Below, one piece after another: positions 1-8,732 of a DNA stretch of 64,000 nt. Source of the stretch: Streptomyces sp. NBC_00102. Its GTDB lineage: Bacteria > Actinomycetota > Actinomycetes > Streptomycetales > Streptomycetaceae. The notes under the pieces were generated by a model. The model was not told the origin of the DNA, did not search any database, and saw only the letters and a program-made list of their open reading frames with translations. The translations under genes and the position numbers were made by a program. Positions within the stretch are counted from its first letter, which is position 1, and the number at the start of each line of letters is the position of its first letter. Location of the stretch: contig NZ_JAPEMC010000001.1 of NCBI RefSeq assembly GCF_026343115.1, forward strand, positions 62,001 to 126,000, given 5' to 3'.

Positions 1-630
1 GACGTGGCGAACGCGACCCGGGCGACCGGACTGTCCCGCTTCCCGGTCTACCGCGGCAGCCTGGACACGGTCGTGGGCGTCGCGCACATCAAGGACGTCC
101 TCGCGGTGCCCGCGGACCAACGGCCCCGCAAGAGCGTCTCCGACCTGCTGCGCGAACCCCTTCTCGTGCCCGAGACGCTCGGCGTCGACAAGCTGCTCGA
201 CCGTCTCTCCGGCCGCAAGCTCGCCATGGCCGTCGTCATCGACGAATACGGCGGCACGGCCGGTGTGGTGACCCTGGAGGACATCGTCGAGGAGGTCGTC
301 GGCGAAGTTCGGGACGAGCACGACCCCCACGAGACGCCCGACCTGGCTCCCTCGGGGGAGGACGCCGACGGCCGCACCCTGTGGTCGGCCGACGGCGCGG
401 CGCGCACCGACCAGCTCCGTACGATCGGCCTGCGCGCTCCGGACGGTCCGTACGAAACCCTCGCCGGGCTCATCGCCAACATGGTCGGCCGCATCCCCCG
501 GGAAGGGGACAGCGTGGAACTGGCCGGATGGCGGATCGACGTCGTGGACGCTTCCGGGCGGCGCGCCGCACGCGCCCTGCTGCACGCGCCGCTCCCCGGC
601 GAGGACCCCATGACGGAGGATGCCCGATGA
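1..630 (+). CDS. CorC/HlyC-family CBS-domain protein, 3' part (5' end outside window)
   Basis: This is the C-terminal part of a membrane-associated CBS-pair protein of the CorC/HlyC/CNNM family, which is linked to Mg/Co ion handling; the exact substrate is unknown. The frame is open from base 1, so the N-terminal transmembrane DUF21 domain lies upstream of the window. Visible are a first CBS half (SRFPVYRG, HIKDVL), a second CBS half (VVIDEYGGTAGVVTLEDI) and the small C-terminal CorC_HlyC domain (YETLAGLI, IPREGDSV). It is followed with a 4-base ATGA overlap by a second protein of the same family. Such tandem pairs are common in actinobacteria, so the two probably work together. Confidence 0.88.
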   Translation, partial: DVANATRATGLSRFPVYRGSLDTVVGVAHIKDVLAVPADQRPRKSVSDLLREPLLVPETLGVDKLLDRLSGRKLAMAVVIDEYGGTAGVVTLEDIVEEVVGEVRDEHDPHETPDLAPSGEDADGRTLWSADGAARTDQLRTIGLRAPDGPYETLAGLIANMVGRIPREGDSVELAGWRIDVVDASGRRAARALLHAPLPGEDPMTEDAR

Positions 631-1646
631 CCGTTCTCCAGCTCTTCATCGGACTGCTGACACTGGTCGTGAACGCCTTCTTCGTGGGCGCGGAGTTCGC
701 CCTCATCTCGGTACGCCGGAGCCAGATCGAGCCGGCCGCCGAAGCCGGCGACCGTCGGGCCCGCAGCGTGCTGTGGGGGCTGGAACACGTCTCGGCGCTG
801 CTCGCGGCGGCCCAGCTCGGCATCACCTTGTGCACCCTGGTGCTGGGCATCGTCGCCGAACCGGCCATCGCTCATCTGCTGGAGCCCGTGTTCGACGCGG
901 TCGGGGTGCCCCACGGCCTGGTGCACCCGCTGTCGTTCGTCATCGCGCTGACGGTGGCGACCTATCTCCACATGCTCCTCGGCGAAATGGTTCCCAAGAA
1001 CGTCGCGCTGGCCGACCCGGCGAAGGGTGCGCTGCTCCTCGGCCCGCCGCTGGTGGCCCTGGCCAGAGGGCTGCGCCCGGTGATCTTCGCGATCAACGCG
1101 TTCGCGAACCTGCTGTTGAAGCTCCTGCGGGTGGAGACCAAGAACGAGGTCTCCGCGACCTTCTCGGACGACCAGCTGGCACTGCTGGTCAGGGACTCCG
1201 GAGACGCCGGGCTGGTGGACGACCGGTCGGCCGAGCGGCTGCGGCACGCGCTGGAGCTGGGCAGTCGCCCTGTCCGGGACGTCGCCATGCCGATCGACCA
1301 GACGGTTTTCACCCGCGTGGGTACGACACCCGAGGAGTTGGAGCGGCTGTCGGCCGAATCCGGGTACTCGCGCTTCCCCGTGATGGACGGCGAGCAGCGG
1401 ATACTCGGCTATCTCCACGTGAAGGACGCCCTGGACGCCGCCCCGCGCGACGTGCCGTTCCCGGTCTCCGCGATGCGCCCCATCGCCCGAGTACGGGCGG
1501 CGGCCCCGCTCGACGACGTGCTGACCGCACTCCGGCGCAGCCGTACGCACCTCGCGGCGGTGCTGGACGACGACGACCGGCTGGTCGGCACGGTCACCAT
1601 GGAGGACGTGCTGCGCGAGCTGGTCGGACGGCCGCGGTCCGGCTGA
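627..1646 (+). CDS. CorC/HlyC-family (CNNM-like) membrane protein with CBS pair
   Basis: This 339-residue protein starts at the ATG overlapping the stop of the preceding paralogue (ATGA). An N-terminal DUF21/CNNM-type membrane region covers about residues 1-130, with hydrophobic segments near 5-25, 55-80 and 100-120. A CBS pair follows (SRFPVMDGEQ, LGYLHVKDAL, and LVGTVTMEDVL near the C-terminus). Unlike its neighbour it lacks the extra CorC_HlyC C-terminal domain and ends soon after the second CBS half. Family knowledge suggests a role in divalent cation homeostasis. Longer upstream in-frame starts exist, but the overlap start matches the family N-terminus (membrane helix immediately after Met). 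Confidence 0.88.
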   Translation: MTVLQLFIGLLTLVVNAFFVGAEFALISVRRSQIEPAAEAGDRRARSVLWGLEHVSALLAAAQLGITLCTLVLGIVAEPAIAHLLEPVFDAVGVPHGLVHPLSFVIALTVATYLHMLLGEMVPKNVALADPAKGALLLGPPLVALARGLRPVIFAINAFANLLLKLLRVETKNEVSATFSDDQLALLVRDSGDAGLVDDRSAERLRHALELGSRPVRDVAMPIDQTVFTRVGTTPEELERLSAESGYSRFPVMDGEQRILGYLHVKDALDAAPRDVPFPVSAMRPIARVRAAAPLDDVLTALRRSRTHLAAVLDDDDRLVGTVTMEDVLRELVGRPRSG

Positions 1647-1694
1647 CCGGATCGCGCCGCCGCCGGGTCAGGTCGGCAGGCGGCCGGATCCGGC

Positions 1695-1743
1695 GGCTCC
1701 GGGCTCCGGGCTCCGGGCTCCGGGCTCCGGGCTCCGGGCTCCG
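1695..1743. repeat. Heptanucleotide tandem repeat (GGCTCCG x7)
   Basis: Seven perfect head-to-tail copies of a 7-base unit GGCTCCG lie in the short gap between the CBS protein and the SGNH hydrolase gene. A unit of 7 bases does not preserve reading frame, and no coding frame uses it. It resembles a simple GC-rich microsatellite; several similar arrays occur in other gaps of this window. Confidence 0.9.
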
Positions 1744-1761
1744 CGATACGATCACTGAGCC

Positions 1762-2610
1762 ATGGAAATGAATGCCACTTACACCAGTTTCGTCGCGGTC
1801 GGTGACTCGTTCACGGAGGGCATGTCGGACCTTCTGCCGGACGGTACGTACCGGGGCTGGGCCGATGTTCTCGCCTCCAGGCTGGCGGCTCGCTCCCCCG
1901 GCTTCCGGTACGCCAACCTGGCCGTCCGGGGCAAGCTCATCGGCCAGATCGTCGACGAGCAGGTGGAGTCCGCCGCGGCGCTGCAGGCGGATGTGGTGAC
2001 CCTCGTCGGCGGCCTCAACGACACCCTCCGTCCCAAGTGCGACATGGGCATGGTGCGGGGGCGTCTCGAAGAAGCGGTGGAGCGCCTCGCGCCGTCGTGC
2101 AAGACGCTCGTGCTGATGCGCAGCCCGGGACGGAACGGCCCGGTGTTGGACCGCTTCCGCCCTCGCATGGAAGAACTGTTCGCGCTGGTGGACGACCTCG
2201 CCGGCCGGCACGGCGCCGTCGTCGCCGATCTCTACGGGGCGCCGTCGCTGGGCGATCCCCGGTTGTGGGACATCGACCGGCTCCACCTGACCGCGGAGGG
2301 ACATCGCAGGGTCGCCGAGGCGGTCTGGCAGACGCTGGGGCTGCCTGCCGAGAGCGACTGGCGAAACCCCATGGGAGCGGCGGCGCGGGTCCGCTGGGGT
2401 ACCCGGCGGATCGAGGACGTCCGCTTCGCCAGGCAGCACCTGGCGCCCTGGATCGGGCGCCGGCTCACCGGCAGGTCGTCGGGCGACGGCCGCTCCGGCG
2501 CCCAGTTCGACCCTGCCTCGGGCCGGGCCTTCTGGATCACCCCGGCAAACCCCGCCGACCCGGGCCCGGTGACCTCGTGGCGCCGTGACGACGCGTCGCG
2601 GGACGCTTGA
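1762..2610 (+). CDS. SGNH/GDSL-family hydrolase
   Basis: This 282-residue cytoplasmic-looking serine hydrolase belongs to the SGNH/GDSL superfamily. Block I is VAVGDSFTEG, with the likely nucleophile Ser16; the block III region reads VGGLND; and block V is DIDRLHLT with the Asp-x-x-His pair. These are the four signature blocks of lipase/esterase/acyl-hydrolase enzymes; the natural substrate cannot be told. No signal peptide is visible. A second in-frame ATG lies two codons downstream and could be used instead. The C-terminal 80 residues beyond block V are Arg-rich and unremarkable. The gene stands alone between the CBS proteins and purB. Confidence 0.85.
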   Translation: MEMNATYTSFVAVGDSFTEGMSDLLPDGTYRGWADVLASRLAARSPGFRYANLAVRGKLIGQIVDEQVESAAALQADVVTLVGGLNDTLRPKCDMGMVRGRLEEAVERLAPSCKTLVLMRSPGRNGPVLDRFRPRMEELFALVDDLAGRHGAVVADLYGAPSLGDPRLWDIDRLHLTAEGHRRVAEAVWQTLGLPAESDWRNPMGAAARVRWGTRRIEDVRFARQHLAPWIGRRLTGRSSGDGRSGAQFDPASGRAFWITPANPADPGPVTSWRRDDASRDA

Positions 2611-2925
2611 GGGCCACACGCGACCGATCACGGGATCTGCCGGGAACCGCGCGAAGGGGCGCGGGGCCGGTGGGGACTCCGACGGATCGCGGAACCTGCC
2701 AGGGAACACACGCAGGGGCGCGGGGCCTGTGGGCGCTCCGGGCATTCGATCGGTCCGGTCCTGGGCACGAGGCCCCGCTCGGAGCCTCCCGTCCGGAACC
2801 GCACGACGCGTCCCGGAGGACCGCCTCCACCCGTACACCCACCTCGCAGTGACGCCGGTCTCGTAGCAAGGCACAAACCGGGGCCGGGCGCTGGCCTGCA
2901 CAAATCGCCAGTAGAATCCCTTCAC
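2611..2925. other. Non-coding gap upstream of purB with degenerate direct repeat
   Basis: No credible gene is present. Two copies of a roughly 38-base sequence (about 2637-2675 and 2696-2733) sharing CTGCCGGGAAC...AGGGGCGCGGGGCC...GTGGG lie in direct orientation. Similar GC-rich repeats are common in Streptomyces gaps and may be terminator-like or REP-like. The purB promoter must lie in the last 100 bases, but no clear -35/-10 pair stands out. Confidence 0.5.
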
Positions 2926-4368
2926 GTGACTGCTGTGTCTGCGAAGCCTCGCATCCCCAATGTCCTTGCCGGCCGCTACGCCTCCACGGAGCTGGCCGTT
3001 CTCTGGTCCCCCGAGCAGAAGGTGAAGCTGGAGCGTCAGCTGTGGCTGGCGGTGCTGCGCGCTCAGAAGGACCTCGGGATCGAGGTACCGGACGCGGCGC
3101 TCGCCGACTACGAGCGTGTTCTCGACCAGGTCGACCTGGCCTCCATCGCCGAGCGCGAGAAGGTCACCCGCCACGACGTGAAGGCCCGAATCGAAGAGTT
3201 CAACGCTCTCGCCGGGCACGAGCAGGTCCACAAGGGCATGACTTCTCGTGACCTCACCGAGAACGTCGAGCAGCTCCAGATCCGCCTCTCGCTGGAGCTC
3301 ATGCGTGACCGCACGGTGGCGGTTCTGGCGCGACTCGGCAAGCTCGCGGGCGAGTACCGCGAGCTGGTCATGGCAGGCCGCTCCCACAACGTGGCCGCCC
3401 AGGCCACCACGCTCGGCAAGCGCTTCGCGACCGGCGCCGACGAACTGCTCGTCGCCTACGGGCGTCTGGAGGAGCTGCTCGGCCGCTACCCCCTCCGCGG
3501 CATCAAGGGCCCGGTCGGCACCGCGCAGGACATGCTGGACCTGCTGGGCGGCGACACCGCCAAGCTCGCGGATCTGGAGCGGCGCATCGCAGGCCACCTG
3601 GGCTTCGCGAACGCCTTCACCTCGGTCGGTCAGGTCTACCCGCGCTCCCTCGACTACGACGTGGTGACCGCTCTCGTCCAGCTGGCAGCCGCCCCTTCGT
3701 CGATCTCCAAGACGATTCGCCTCATGGCGGGGCACGAACTGGTGACGGAGGGCTTCAAGCCCGGCCAGGTCGGCTCGTCCGCGATGCCTCACAAGATGAA
3801 CACCCGTTCCTGCGAGCGCGTCAACGGCCTCATGGTCATCCTGCGCGGCTACGCCTCGATGACCGGCGAGCTGGCCGGCGACCAGTGGAACGAGGGCGAC
3901 GTCTCCTGCTCGGTGGTACGCCGGGTGGCGCTGCCGGACGCCTTCTTCGCCTTCGACGGCCTGCTGGAGACCTTCTTGACCGTCCTGGACGAGTTCGGCG
4001 CCTTCCCCGCCGTCGTGGCGCGTGAACTCGACCGCTACCTGCCGTTCCTGGCGACCACCAAGGTCCTCATGGGCGCGGTACGGGCCGGTGTGGGCCGTGA
4101 GGTCGCGCACGAGGCGATCAAGGAGAACGCGGTGGCTTCGGCCCTCGCGATGCGGGAGCAGGGCGCGGAGCGCAACGAACTTCTGGACAAGCTGGCGGCG
4201 GACGAGCGCATCCCTCTCGGCCGTGAGCAGTTGGACGCTCTGATGGCGGACAAGCTGTCGTTCACGGGTGCCGCCGGCGACCAGGTCACCACGGTGGTCA
4301 ACAGGATCGAGGCCATCGTCAAGGAACACCCCGCAGCCGCCGGGTACACCCCTGGTTCGATTCTCTGA
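2926..4368 (+). CDS. purB: Adenylosuccinate lyase
   Basis: This 480-residue fumarase/aspartase-superfamily enzyme catalyses two steps of purine biosynthesis: release of fumarate from SAICAR and from adenylosuccinate. The superfamily signature is GSSAMPHKMN, and the substrate-binding region TSRDLTEN and the helix-rich central domain are intact. The GTG start at 2926 gives the N-terminus typical for actinobacterial PurB (IPNVLAGRYAS). Length and motifs indicate a full functional enzyme. It is followed after 22 bases by a Mug-type DNA glycosylase on the same strand, which may be co-transcribed. Confidence 0.96.
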   Translation: MTAVSAKPRIPNVLAGRYASTELAVLWSPEQKVKLERQLWLAVLRAQKDLGIEVPDAALADYERVLDQVDLASIAEREKVTRHDVKARIEEFNALAGHEQVHKGMTSRDLTENVEQLQIRLSLELMRDRTVAVLARLGKLAGEYRELVMAGRSHNVAAQATTLGKRFATGADELLVAYGRLEELLGRYPLRGIKGPVGTAQDMLDLLGGDTAKLADLERRIAGHLGFANAFTSVGQVYPRSLDYDVVTALVQLAAAPSSISKTIRLMAGHELVTEGFKPGQVGSSAMPHKMNTRSCERVNGLMVILRGYASMTGELAGDQWNEGDVSCSVVRRVALPDAFFAFDGLLETFLTVLDEFGAFPAVVARELDRYLPFLATTKVLMGAVRAGVGREVAHEAIKENAVASALAMREQGAERNELLDKLAADERIPLGREQLDALMADKLSFTGAAGDQVTTVVNRIEAIVKEHPAAAGYTPGSIL

Positions 4369-4390
4369 CCAGCTGCGCCGTTCCTCTCCT

Positions 4391-4948
4391 GTGACACCCG
4401 AAGAGTTGGCAGCCGCCAGCGACCGCATCGTCCCCGATGTGATCGCGGGCGGCTTGCGAGTGCTGTTCTGCGGCATCAACCCCAGCCTCATGACCGCCGT
4501 CACCGGCCATCACTTCGCACACCCGGGAAACCGCTTCTGGCCGGTACTCCACCTTTCCGGCTTCACCCCCCGCAGACTCTCTCCGGCCGAACAGGGTGAA
4601 CTTCCCTCCTACGGTCTCGGGATCACCAATGTCGTCGCTCGGGCCACCGCCCGTGCGGATGAGCTGACCGCCGAGGAGTACCGCGCGGGCGGACGGATCC
4701 TGGTCGAGAAAGCCGAACGTCTTCGGCCTCAGTGGCTGGCGGTCGTCGGGGTGACGGCCTATCGAACGGCCTTCGGGGAGCGCCACGCCCACATCGGCCC
4801 GCAGGAACGGACCATCGGCGGTGCCCGCGTCTGGGCACTTCCCAACCCCAGCGGTCTCAACGCCCATTGGACCGTAGGCTCGATGGCCGAGGAGTACGCC
4901 CGTCTCCGCGTGGCGGTGGAAGAGGCCGCGGCGGCGGGTGGCGGCTGA
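4391..4948 (+). CDS. mug: G/U mismatch-specific DNA glycosylase (Mug/TDG family)
   Basis: This 185-residue uracil-DNA-glycosylase superfamily protein removes U or T from mismatches with G. Motifs seen are GINPS (with the catalytic-type Asn30), FAHPGNRFW for base flipping and backbone contact, and PNPSGLN near the C-terminus. The GTG start at 4391 follows purB closely; an upstream extension in the same frame would run into purB and is unlikely. GINPS instead of the GINPG of Escherichia coli Mug is a small substitution in the active-site loop. The protein is cytosolic and belongs to base-excision repair. Confidence 0.9.
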   Translation: MTPEELAAASDRIVPDVIAGGLRVLFCGINPSLMTAVTGHHFAHPGNRFWPVLHLSGFTPRRLSPAEQGELPSYGLGITNVVARATARADELTAEEYRAGGRILVEKAERLRPQWLAVVGVTAYRTAFGERHAHIGPQERTIGGARVWALPNPSGLNAHWTVGSMAEEYARLRVAVEEAAAAGGG

Positions 4949-5001
4949 TCCATCGTCGCCAGGCGTGTCGTCGTGACCGTGTCGCCGCGCGAGGGATCGG
5001 G

Positions 5002-5751
5002 TCAGACGTCCCGGGTACGTATCGCCCACCAGCCGGCGAGCAACGCGGCGGCACTCCAGGCTGCGGTCACCGCCAGCCCACTCCAAGGGCCGAGGCTGCC
5101 CGTCGGGTTCTGGTGGAATATCGCCTGACCCGCCCTGTCGGGCATGAAGTCGGCCACTCCTGCGGACACGTCCCCCACGACGAACGAGACGATCAGAATG
5201 AACGGTATGAGGATGCTCATCACCGCGACCGCGCTGCGGAGCAACGCCGTGAGGCCTGCTGCGAACAGGGCCATGAGCGCGAGGTAGACACCGCTGCCCA
5301 GCACCGCTCGCAGCGCCCCTGGGTGCCCCAAGCCGATGGCGAACTCCCCCATGAACAGCTGACCCGACAGAAAGCCGACAAGGCCGGCCGCCTCCCCCGC
5401 TGTCCATGCGGACAGACCCACGACCACCATCTTCGAGGCGTAGAAGAGGTGACGGCGCGGCACCGCCGACAGAGAGACCCTCAAAGCTCCGCCGGCGAAC
5501 TCGGAGGAGAGCGCGGTGGCGCCGAAGGCAATGGCCGCGATCTGACCGAAGTTCAGCGGGTAAAAAGCGTTGAGTACCGGATCGGCGTCGGGCTGGTTGA
5601 TCTCGCTCTGCCCGATCGTGGCGGAGTACAGCACGGAGACGACCACCGTGACCGCGATCACCGCGCTCAGAGAGCCCTGGACCGCGCGCACGGACCGTGT
5701 CTTGATCCACTCCGAGCGAAGAGCCGCGACCGCTGGATGCGACATGATCAT
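5002..5751 (-). CDS. ABC transporter permease (ABC-2 type)
   Basis: This 249-residue integral membrane protein has about six hydrophobic segments and is typical of ABC-2 type exporters in drug or bacteriocin transport. Its N-terminal stretch (LRSEWIKTRSVR) is the usual cytoplasmic lead-in of such permeases. The start overlaps the stop of the ATPase gene by 4 bases (ATGA), so the two are translationally coupled and form one transporter. The divergently oriented histidine kinase and response regulator beyond the ATPase suggest envelope-stress or antibiotic-responsive control. The exported substrate is unknown. Confidence 0.88.
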   Translation of the reverse strand: MIMSHPAVAALRSEWIKTRSVRAVQGSLSAVIAVTVVVSVLYSATIGQSEINQPDADPVLNAFYPLNFGQIAAIAFGATALSSEFAGGALRVSLSAVPRRHLFYASKMVVVGLSAWTAGEAAGLVGFLSGQLFMGEFAIGLGHPGALRAVLGSGVYLALMALFAAGLTALLRSAVAVMSILIPFILIVSFVVGDVSAGVADFMPDRAGQAIFHQNPTGSLGPWSGLAVTAAWSAAALLAGWWAIRTRDV

Positions 5752-6680
5752 GCCTCCTCGGGTGAGCCGGGGGGTGTGGCGGCGAACTCGGCAACGTCCG
5801 CCGTGAGGTCGAGATATGCCCGTTCCAAAGTGGTCCGCTCCTCCACGAGCTCCAGGAGAGGAATCTGCTGGGCCGCTGCCAGCGCCCCGATCTCCCTGGT
5901 GCGGGCTCCCTCGATCCAGAACGCCCCATCACCGGCGTCCCTGGTCTCGTATCCCCCACGGATCAGAAGGTCGAGGAGCCTTCCTCCCTCGGCCTCGCGA
6001 AGCCGCACCCTGGGACGGCTGCGCGACGCGAGGAACTCCTCCATCGGCATGTCGGTGAGAAGCCTTCCCGCACCCAGAATGATCAGATGGTCGGCGAAGG
6101 CTGCGGTCTCGCTCATCAGATGGCTGGACACCAGAACCGTGCGGCCCTCCCGGGCAAGCCGCTTCATCAGCTCGCGAATCCAGATGATCCCCTCGGGGTC
6201 GAGTCCGTTGGACGGCTCGTCCAGCATCACCACGGCAGGATCTCCGAGCAGCGCCGCGGCTATGCCCAGCCGTTGGCGCATACCGAGTGAGAAGGTCCTG
6301 ATACGCCGCCCGGCCACCGCGGCAAGGCCGGCTTCCTCCAGCGTGGTGTCGACCCTTCGGCGCGGGATGCCATTGCTCACGGCGAGGGCGAGCACATGGG
6401 CGTGTGCGGTGCGCGATCCGTGGGCGGCTCCGGCGTCGAGCAGTGAACCGACCACGCGCAACGGATTGTCGAGTGTGGCGTAGGCCCGTCCGCCCACGGT
6501 CGCCGTGCCGCCGGACGGGCGGTCCAGGCCGAGAATCAAGCGCATGGTGGTGGACTTCCCGGCACCATTGGGTCCGAGGAAGCCGGTGACACGTCCGGCC
6601 TCCGCACGGAAGGCCAGCCGGTCCACCGCACGGGTGGCTCCGTAGTCCTTCGTGAGCTGCTGCACTTCAATGCTGGTCAT
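5748..6680 (-). CDS. ABC transporter ATP-binding protein
   Basis: This 310-residue nucleotide-binding subunit has Walker A GPNGAGKST, signature SLGMRQRLGIA and Walker B VVMLDEPSNGLDP, followed by an H-loop His (SSHLMSE). It energises the adjacent permease. The ATG at 6680 gives the usual N-terminus (SIEVQQLTKDYG); a longer in-frame extension upstream has no support. The C-terminal region of about 80 residues beyond the core is typical for exporters of the CcmA/BcrA class. It sits head-to-head with the two-component system, with 107 bases between the starts. Confidence 0.93.
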   Translation of the reverse strand: MTSIEVQQLTKDYGATRAVDRLAFRAEAGRVTGFLGPNGAGKSTTMRLILGLDRPSGGTATVGGRAYATLDNPLRVVGSLLDAGAAHGSRTAHAHVLALAVSNGIPRRRVDTTLEEAGLAAVAGRRIRTFSLGMRQRLGIAAALLGDPAVVMLDEPSNGLDPEGIIWIRELMKRLAREGRTVLVSSHLMSETAAFADHLIILGAGRLLTDMPMEEFLASRSRPRVRLREAEGGRLLDLLIRGGYETRDAGDGAFWIEGARTREIGALAAAQQIPLLELVEERTTLERAYLDLTADVAEFAATPPGSPEEA

Positions 6681-6736
6681 GAACTCAGCCTGCTGCGGGC
6701 GGCCCCACGGCCGCCTCCCCCGACCGTGGGAATCCT

Positions 6737-6754
6737 CTCCCCCGTGCGGGGGAG
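6737..6754. promoter_or_regulatory. Inverted repeat in divergent ABC/two-component promoter region
   Basis: A perfect 7-base inverted repeat, CTCCCCC-GTGC-GGGGGAG, lies between the divergent ATPase and histidine kinase starts, about 33 bases before the kinase ATG. Its position fits an operator for the adjacent response regulator, but that is inference from position and symmetry only. Confidence 0.45.
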
Positions 6755-6787
6755 GTACAGCCGGAGAGGCACTGCCACCATTGCCAC

Positions 6788-7960
6788 ATGCGCCGTCTAC
6801 TCGCCCCACTCGCCGAGCCGGTGACTTACAGCCGCTGGGTCCATCTCGTCGTTCCGATGACTCTCGTCAGCGTGTGGCTCTTCATCGAGCCGGGCCTGCC
6901 GTGGCAGCTCGCGCTGCTCGCGGTGCCCCTGGGGCTCCTCCCGGTGACGCGTACGAGAGAGGGTGTCCAGGCGCAGTTGCTGCTCACTCCGCGCGAGCGT
7001 GGCCGGGCCGACGCCACCATCTCCGTCGCTTCCGCCAAGTCCTGGGGTGAGAAATGGCGGACCGTGCTCTGGCTCGAACTGCGCCTCCTGCTCTCCATCG
7101 TCGTAGGTACCGCCACCGTCTGGCTGCCTCTCATGGCGATCGAGCTGGCTCGTGCCGCCACCAGCGGCGGCACGAGCAGTAAGGGCATATTTCACCTGGT
7201 CGAACCCCGGCCCTGGTACGCGGCGCTCACGCCACTCCCCCTCCTCCTGCTGCTCGTGCTCGTCGTTCTGTGCGGGCGGCTCTCCACGGCGGTCGCCCGC
7301 CGGCTGCTGGGGCCATCGAGGGCGGAGCGCGTAGCGGCGCTGGAGGAACTCACGGAACAGCTTCTGGAGCGCAACCGCATCGCACGCGAACTCCACGACT
7401 CCATCGGCCACGCACTCACGGTCTCGGTGGTGCAAGCGGGTGCCGCACGCACTGCGGGGGATCCGGAGTTCACCCGGCGCGCGCTCGTCGCAATCGAAGA
7501 GACGTGTCGCGCGGCACTCGACGACCTGGAACGGGTACTCCGCGTGCTGCGTGAGCCGGGAGCCTCCACCGACCGGCGGCCGACGCTGATCGCGGTCGAG
7601 CAACTGCTGGACTCCGCCCGAGGATCGGGGGTCGACGTGGACGCCGAGGTGGCCGGTCATGTCGACCGCCTGCCCGCCCCTCTGTCCCGGGAGGGGTACC
7701 GCATCCTGCAGGAGTCGCTCACCAACGCGCTGCGTCACGCGGGCCGGGTCCCCGTCCGCGTGCGCATCGCCATCGACGAGCACCATCTGGAACTCGACGT
7801 ACGGAATCCTCTGGCGGAAGCCGTCCTCCGCCCGGCCGGAGGCCATGGACTGCAGGGGATGCGAGAACGGGCGAAGCTGCTGGGCGGGAGCGCAAGAGCC
7901 GGACCGCGCGAGGGAGAATGGCAGGTCCACGTCCGACTTCCGCTCCAGCAGAGAGGATGA
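6788..7960 (+). CDS. Sensor histidine kinase (NarL/DesK type)
   Basis: This 390-residue membrane sensor kinase has two N-terminal hydrophobic blocks (about 18-55 and 100-165) that give four or five membrane passes and no large extracellular loop, typical of intramembrane-sensing kinases next to ABC exporters. The dimerisation/phosphoacceptor box is RNRIARELHDSIGHAL with His203. The HATPase domain has an N box (NALRHAG) and a G box (GGHGLQGMRER). The gene ends 3 bases before the response regulator gene, so they form an operon. It is inferred to control the divergent ABC exporter. Confidence 0.93.
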   Translation: MRRLLAPLAEPVTYSRWVHLVVPMTLVSVWLFIEPGLPWQLALLAVPLGLLPVTRTREGVQAQLLLTPRERGRADATISVASAKSWGEKWRTVLWLELRLLLSIVVGTATVWLPLMAIELARAATSGGTSSKGIFHLVEPRPWYAALTPLPLLLLLVLVVLCGRLSTAVARRLLGPSRAERVAALEELTEQLLERNRIARELHDSIGHALTVSVVQAGAARTAGDPEFTRRALVAIEETCRAALDDLERVLRVLREPGASTDRRPTLIAVEQLLDSARGSGVDVDAEVAGHVDRLPAPLSREGYRILQESLTNALRHAGRVPVRVRIAIDEHHLELDVRNPLAEAVLRPAGGHGLQGMRERAKLLGGSARAGPREGEWQVHVRLPLQQRG

Positions 7961-7963
7961 CCC

Positions 7964-8614
7964 ATGTCGGTGAACGTTCTACTCGTCGACGACGAACCCC
8001 TCGTGCGGACAGGCTTGCGGGCGGTGCTGGAGTCTCAGCCGGACATCGCGGTGGTGGGAGAGGCGGCAGACGGCGCGGCAGTGCTCCCTCTGGTCCGGCA
8101 ACTGAGGCCGGACGTGGTCGCCATGGACGTGCGAATGCCCCTGATGGACGGCATAGAGACCACCCGGCTACTGCTTCGCACACTGACTGAACCACCGAAG
8201 ATCCTGGTGGTGACGACGTTCGAGAACGACGAGTACGTGTACGAGGCGCTTCGCGCCGGTGCGGACGGGTTCCTGCTCAAACGTGCCCGGCCGATGGAGA
8301 TCGTGAATGCCGTTCGGCTGGTGGCGGAAGGCGAGTCATTGCTCTTCCCCGCGGCCGTACGCCGGCTGGCCTCCGAGTACGGGACGAACAGGGCACGCGC
8401 GTTGGTGGAGCGAGCCGCCCTGACCGACCGGGAGGAGGCGGTGCTCCGATTGATGTGCCGAGGGCTGTCGAACGCGGAGATCGCCGCCAAGCTGGTGGTG
8501 GGCGCCGAGACAGTGAAGACCCATGTCAGTGCGTTGCTGGCCAAGCTTGGGACCAGGGACCGGACTCAGGCCGTCATCACGGCGTACGAGTCGGGATTCG
8601 TCGTCCCTGGCTGA
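7964..8614 (+). CDS. Response regulator, LuxR/NarL family
   Basis: This 216-residue regulator has an N-terminal receiver domain: acidic pocket VDDEP, phosphoacceptor Asp55 in VAMDVRMP, and conserved Lys in LLKRA. It has a C-terminal LuxR-type helix-turn-helix (about 148-210; LTDREEAVLRLM, NAEIAAKL, VKTHVSALLAKLG). It is the partner of the histidine kinase immediately upstream. By the usual logic of such loci it activates or represses the divergent ABC exporter. A strong hairpin follows the stop. Confidence 0.95.
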   Translation: MSVNVLLVDDEPLVRTGLRAVLESQPDIAVVGEAADGAAVLPLVRQLRPDVVAMDVRMPLMDGIETTRLLLRTLTEPPKILVVTTFENDEYVYEALRAGADGFLLKRARPMEIVNAVRLVAEGESLLFPAAVRRLASEYGTNRARALVERAALTDREEAVLRLMCRGLSNAEIAAKLVVGAETVKTHVSALLAKLGTRDRTQAVITAYESGFVVPG

Positions 8615-8625
8615 GTGAGAAGCGC

Positions 8626-8647
8626 GTGCCGGGAGCACTCCCGGCAC
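8626..8647 (+). terminator. Hairpin after the two-component operon
   Basis: GTGCCGGGAG and CTCCCGGCAC form a perfect inverted repeat separated by 2 bases (so a practical 4-base loop), starting 12 bases after the response regulator stop. There is no clear U-tract, as is common in Streptomyces. Confidence 0.65.
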
Positions 8648-8680
8648 CCTCACCTCCAGCCCCCTCGGCCGCCGCCACTC

Positions 8681-8732
8681 CAGGCACCCAGGCACCCAGG
8701 CACCCAGGCACCCAGGCACCCAGGCACCCAGG
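8681..8732. repeat. Octanucleotide tandem repeat (CAGGCACC x6)
   Basis: Six perfect copies of CAGGCACC plus a partial seventh follow the response regulator terminator. The 8-base unit is non-coding in every plausible frame. It is a simple sequence array like the ones at 1695 and 14187. Confidence 0.88.

Noticed and set aside
1594..4503. Long open frame of 969 codons on the minus strand across purB and the SGNH hydrolase gene
   Set aside because: It is the shadow of real plus-strand genes with GC-rich third positions; its product is low-complexity and matches no family, while purB is certain.
4732..6483. 583-codon plus-strand frame opposite the ABC transporter genes
   Set aside because: It begins inside mug and shows no domain; the minus-strand ATPase and permease are unambiguous.
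8681..8732. Octamer array considered as a CRISPR array
   Set aside because: Units are contiguous without spacers and only 8 bases long.
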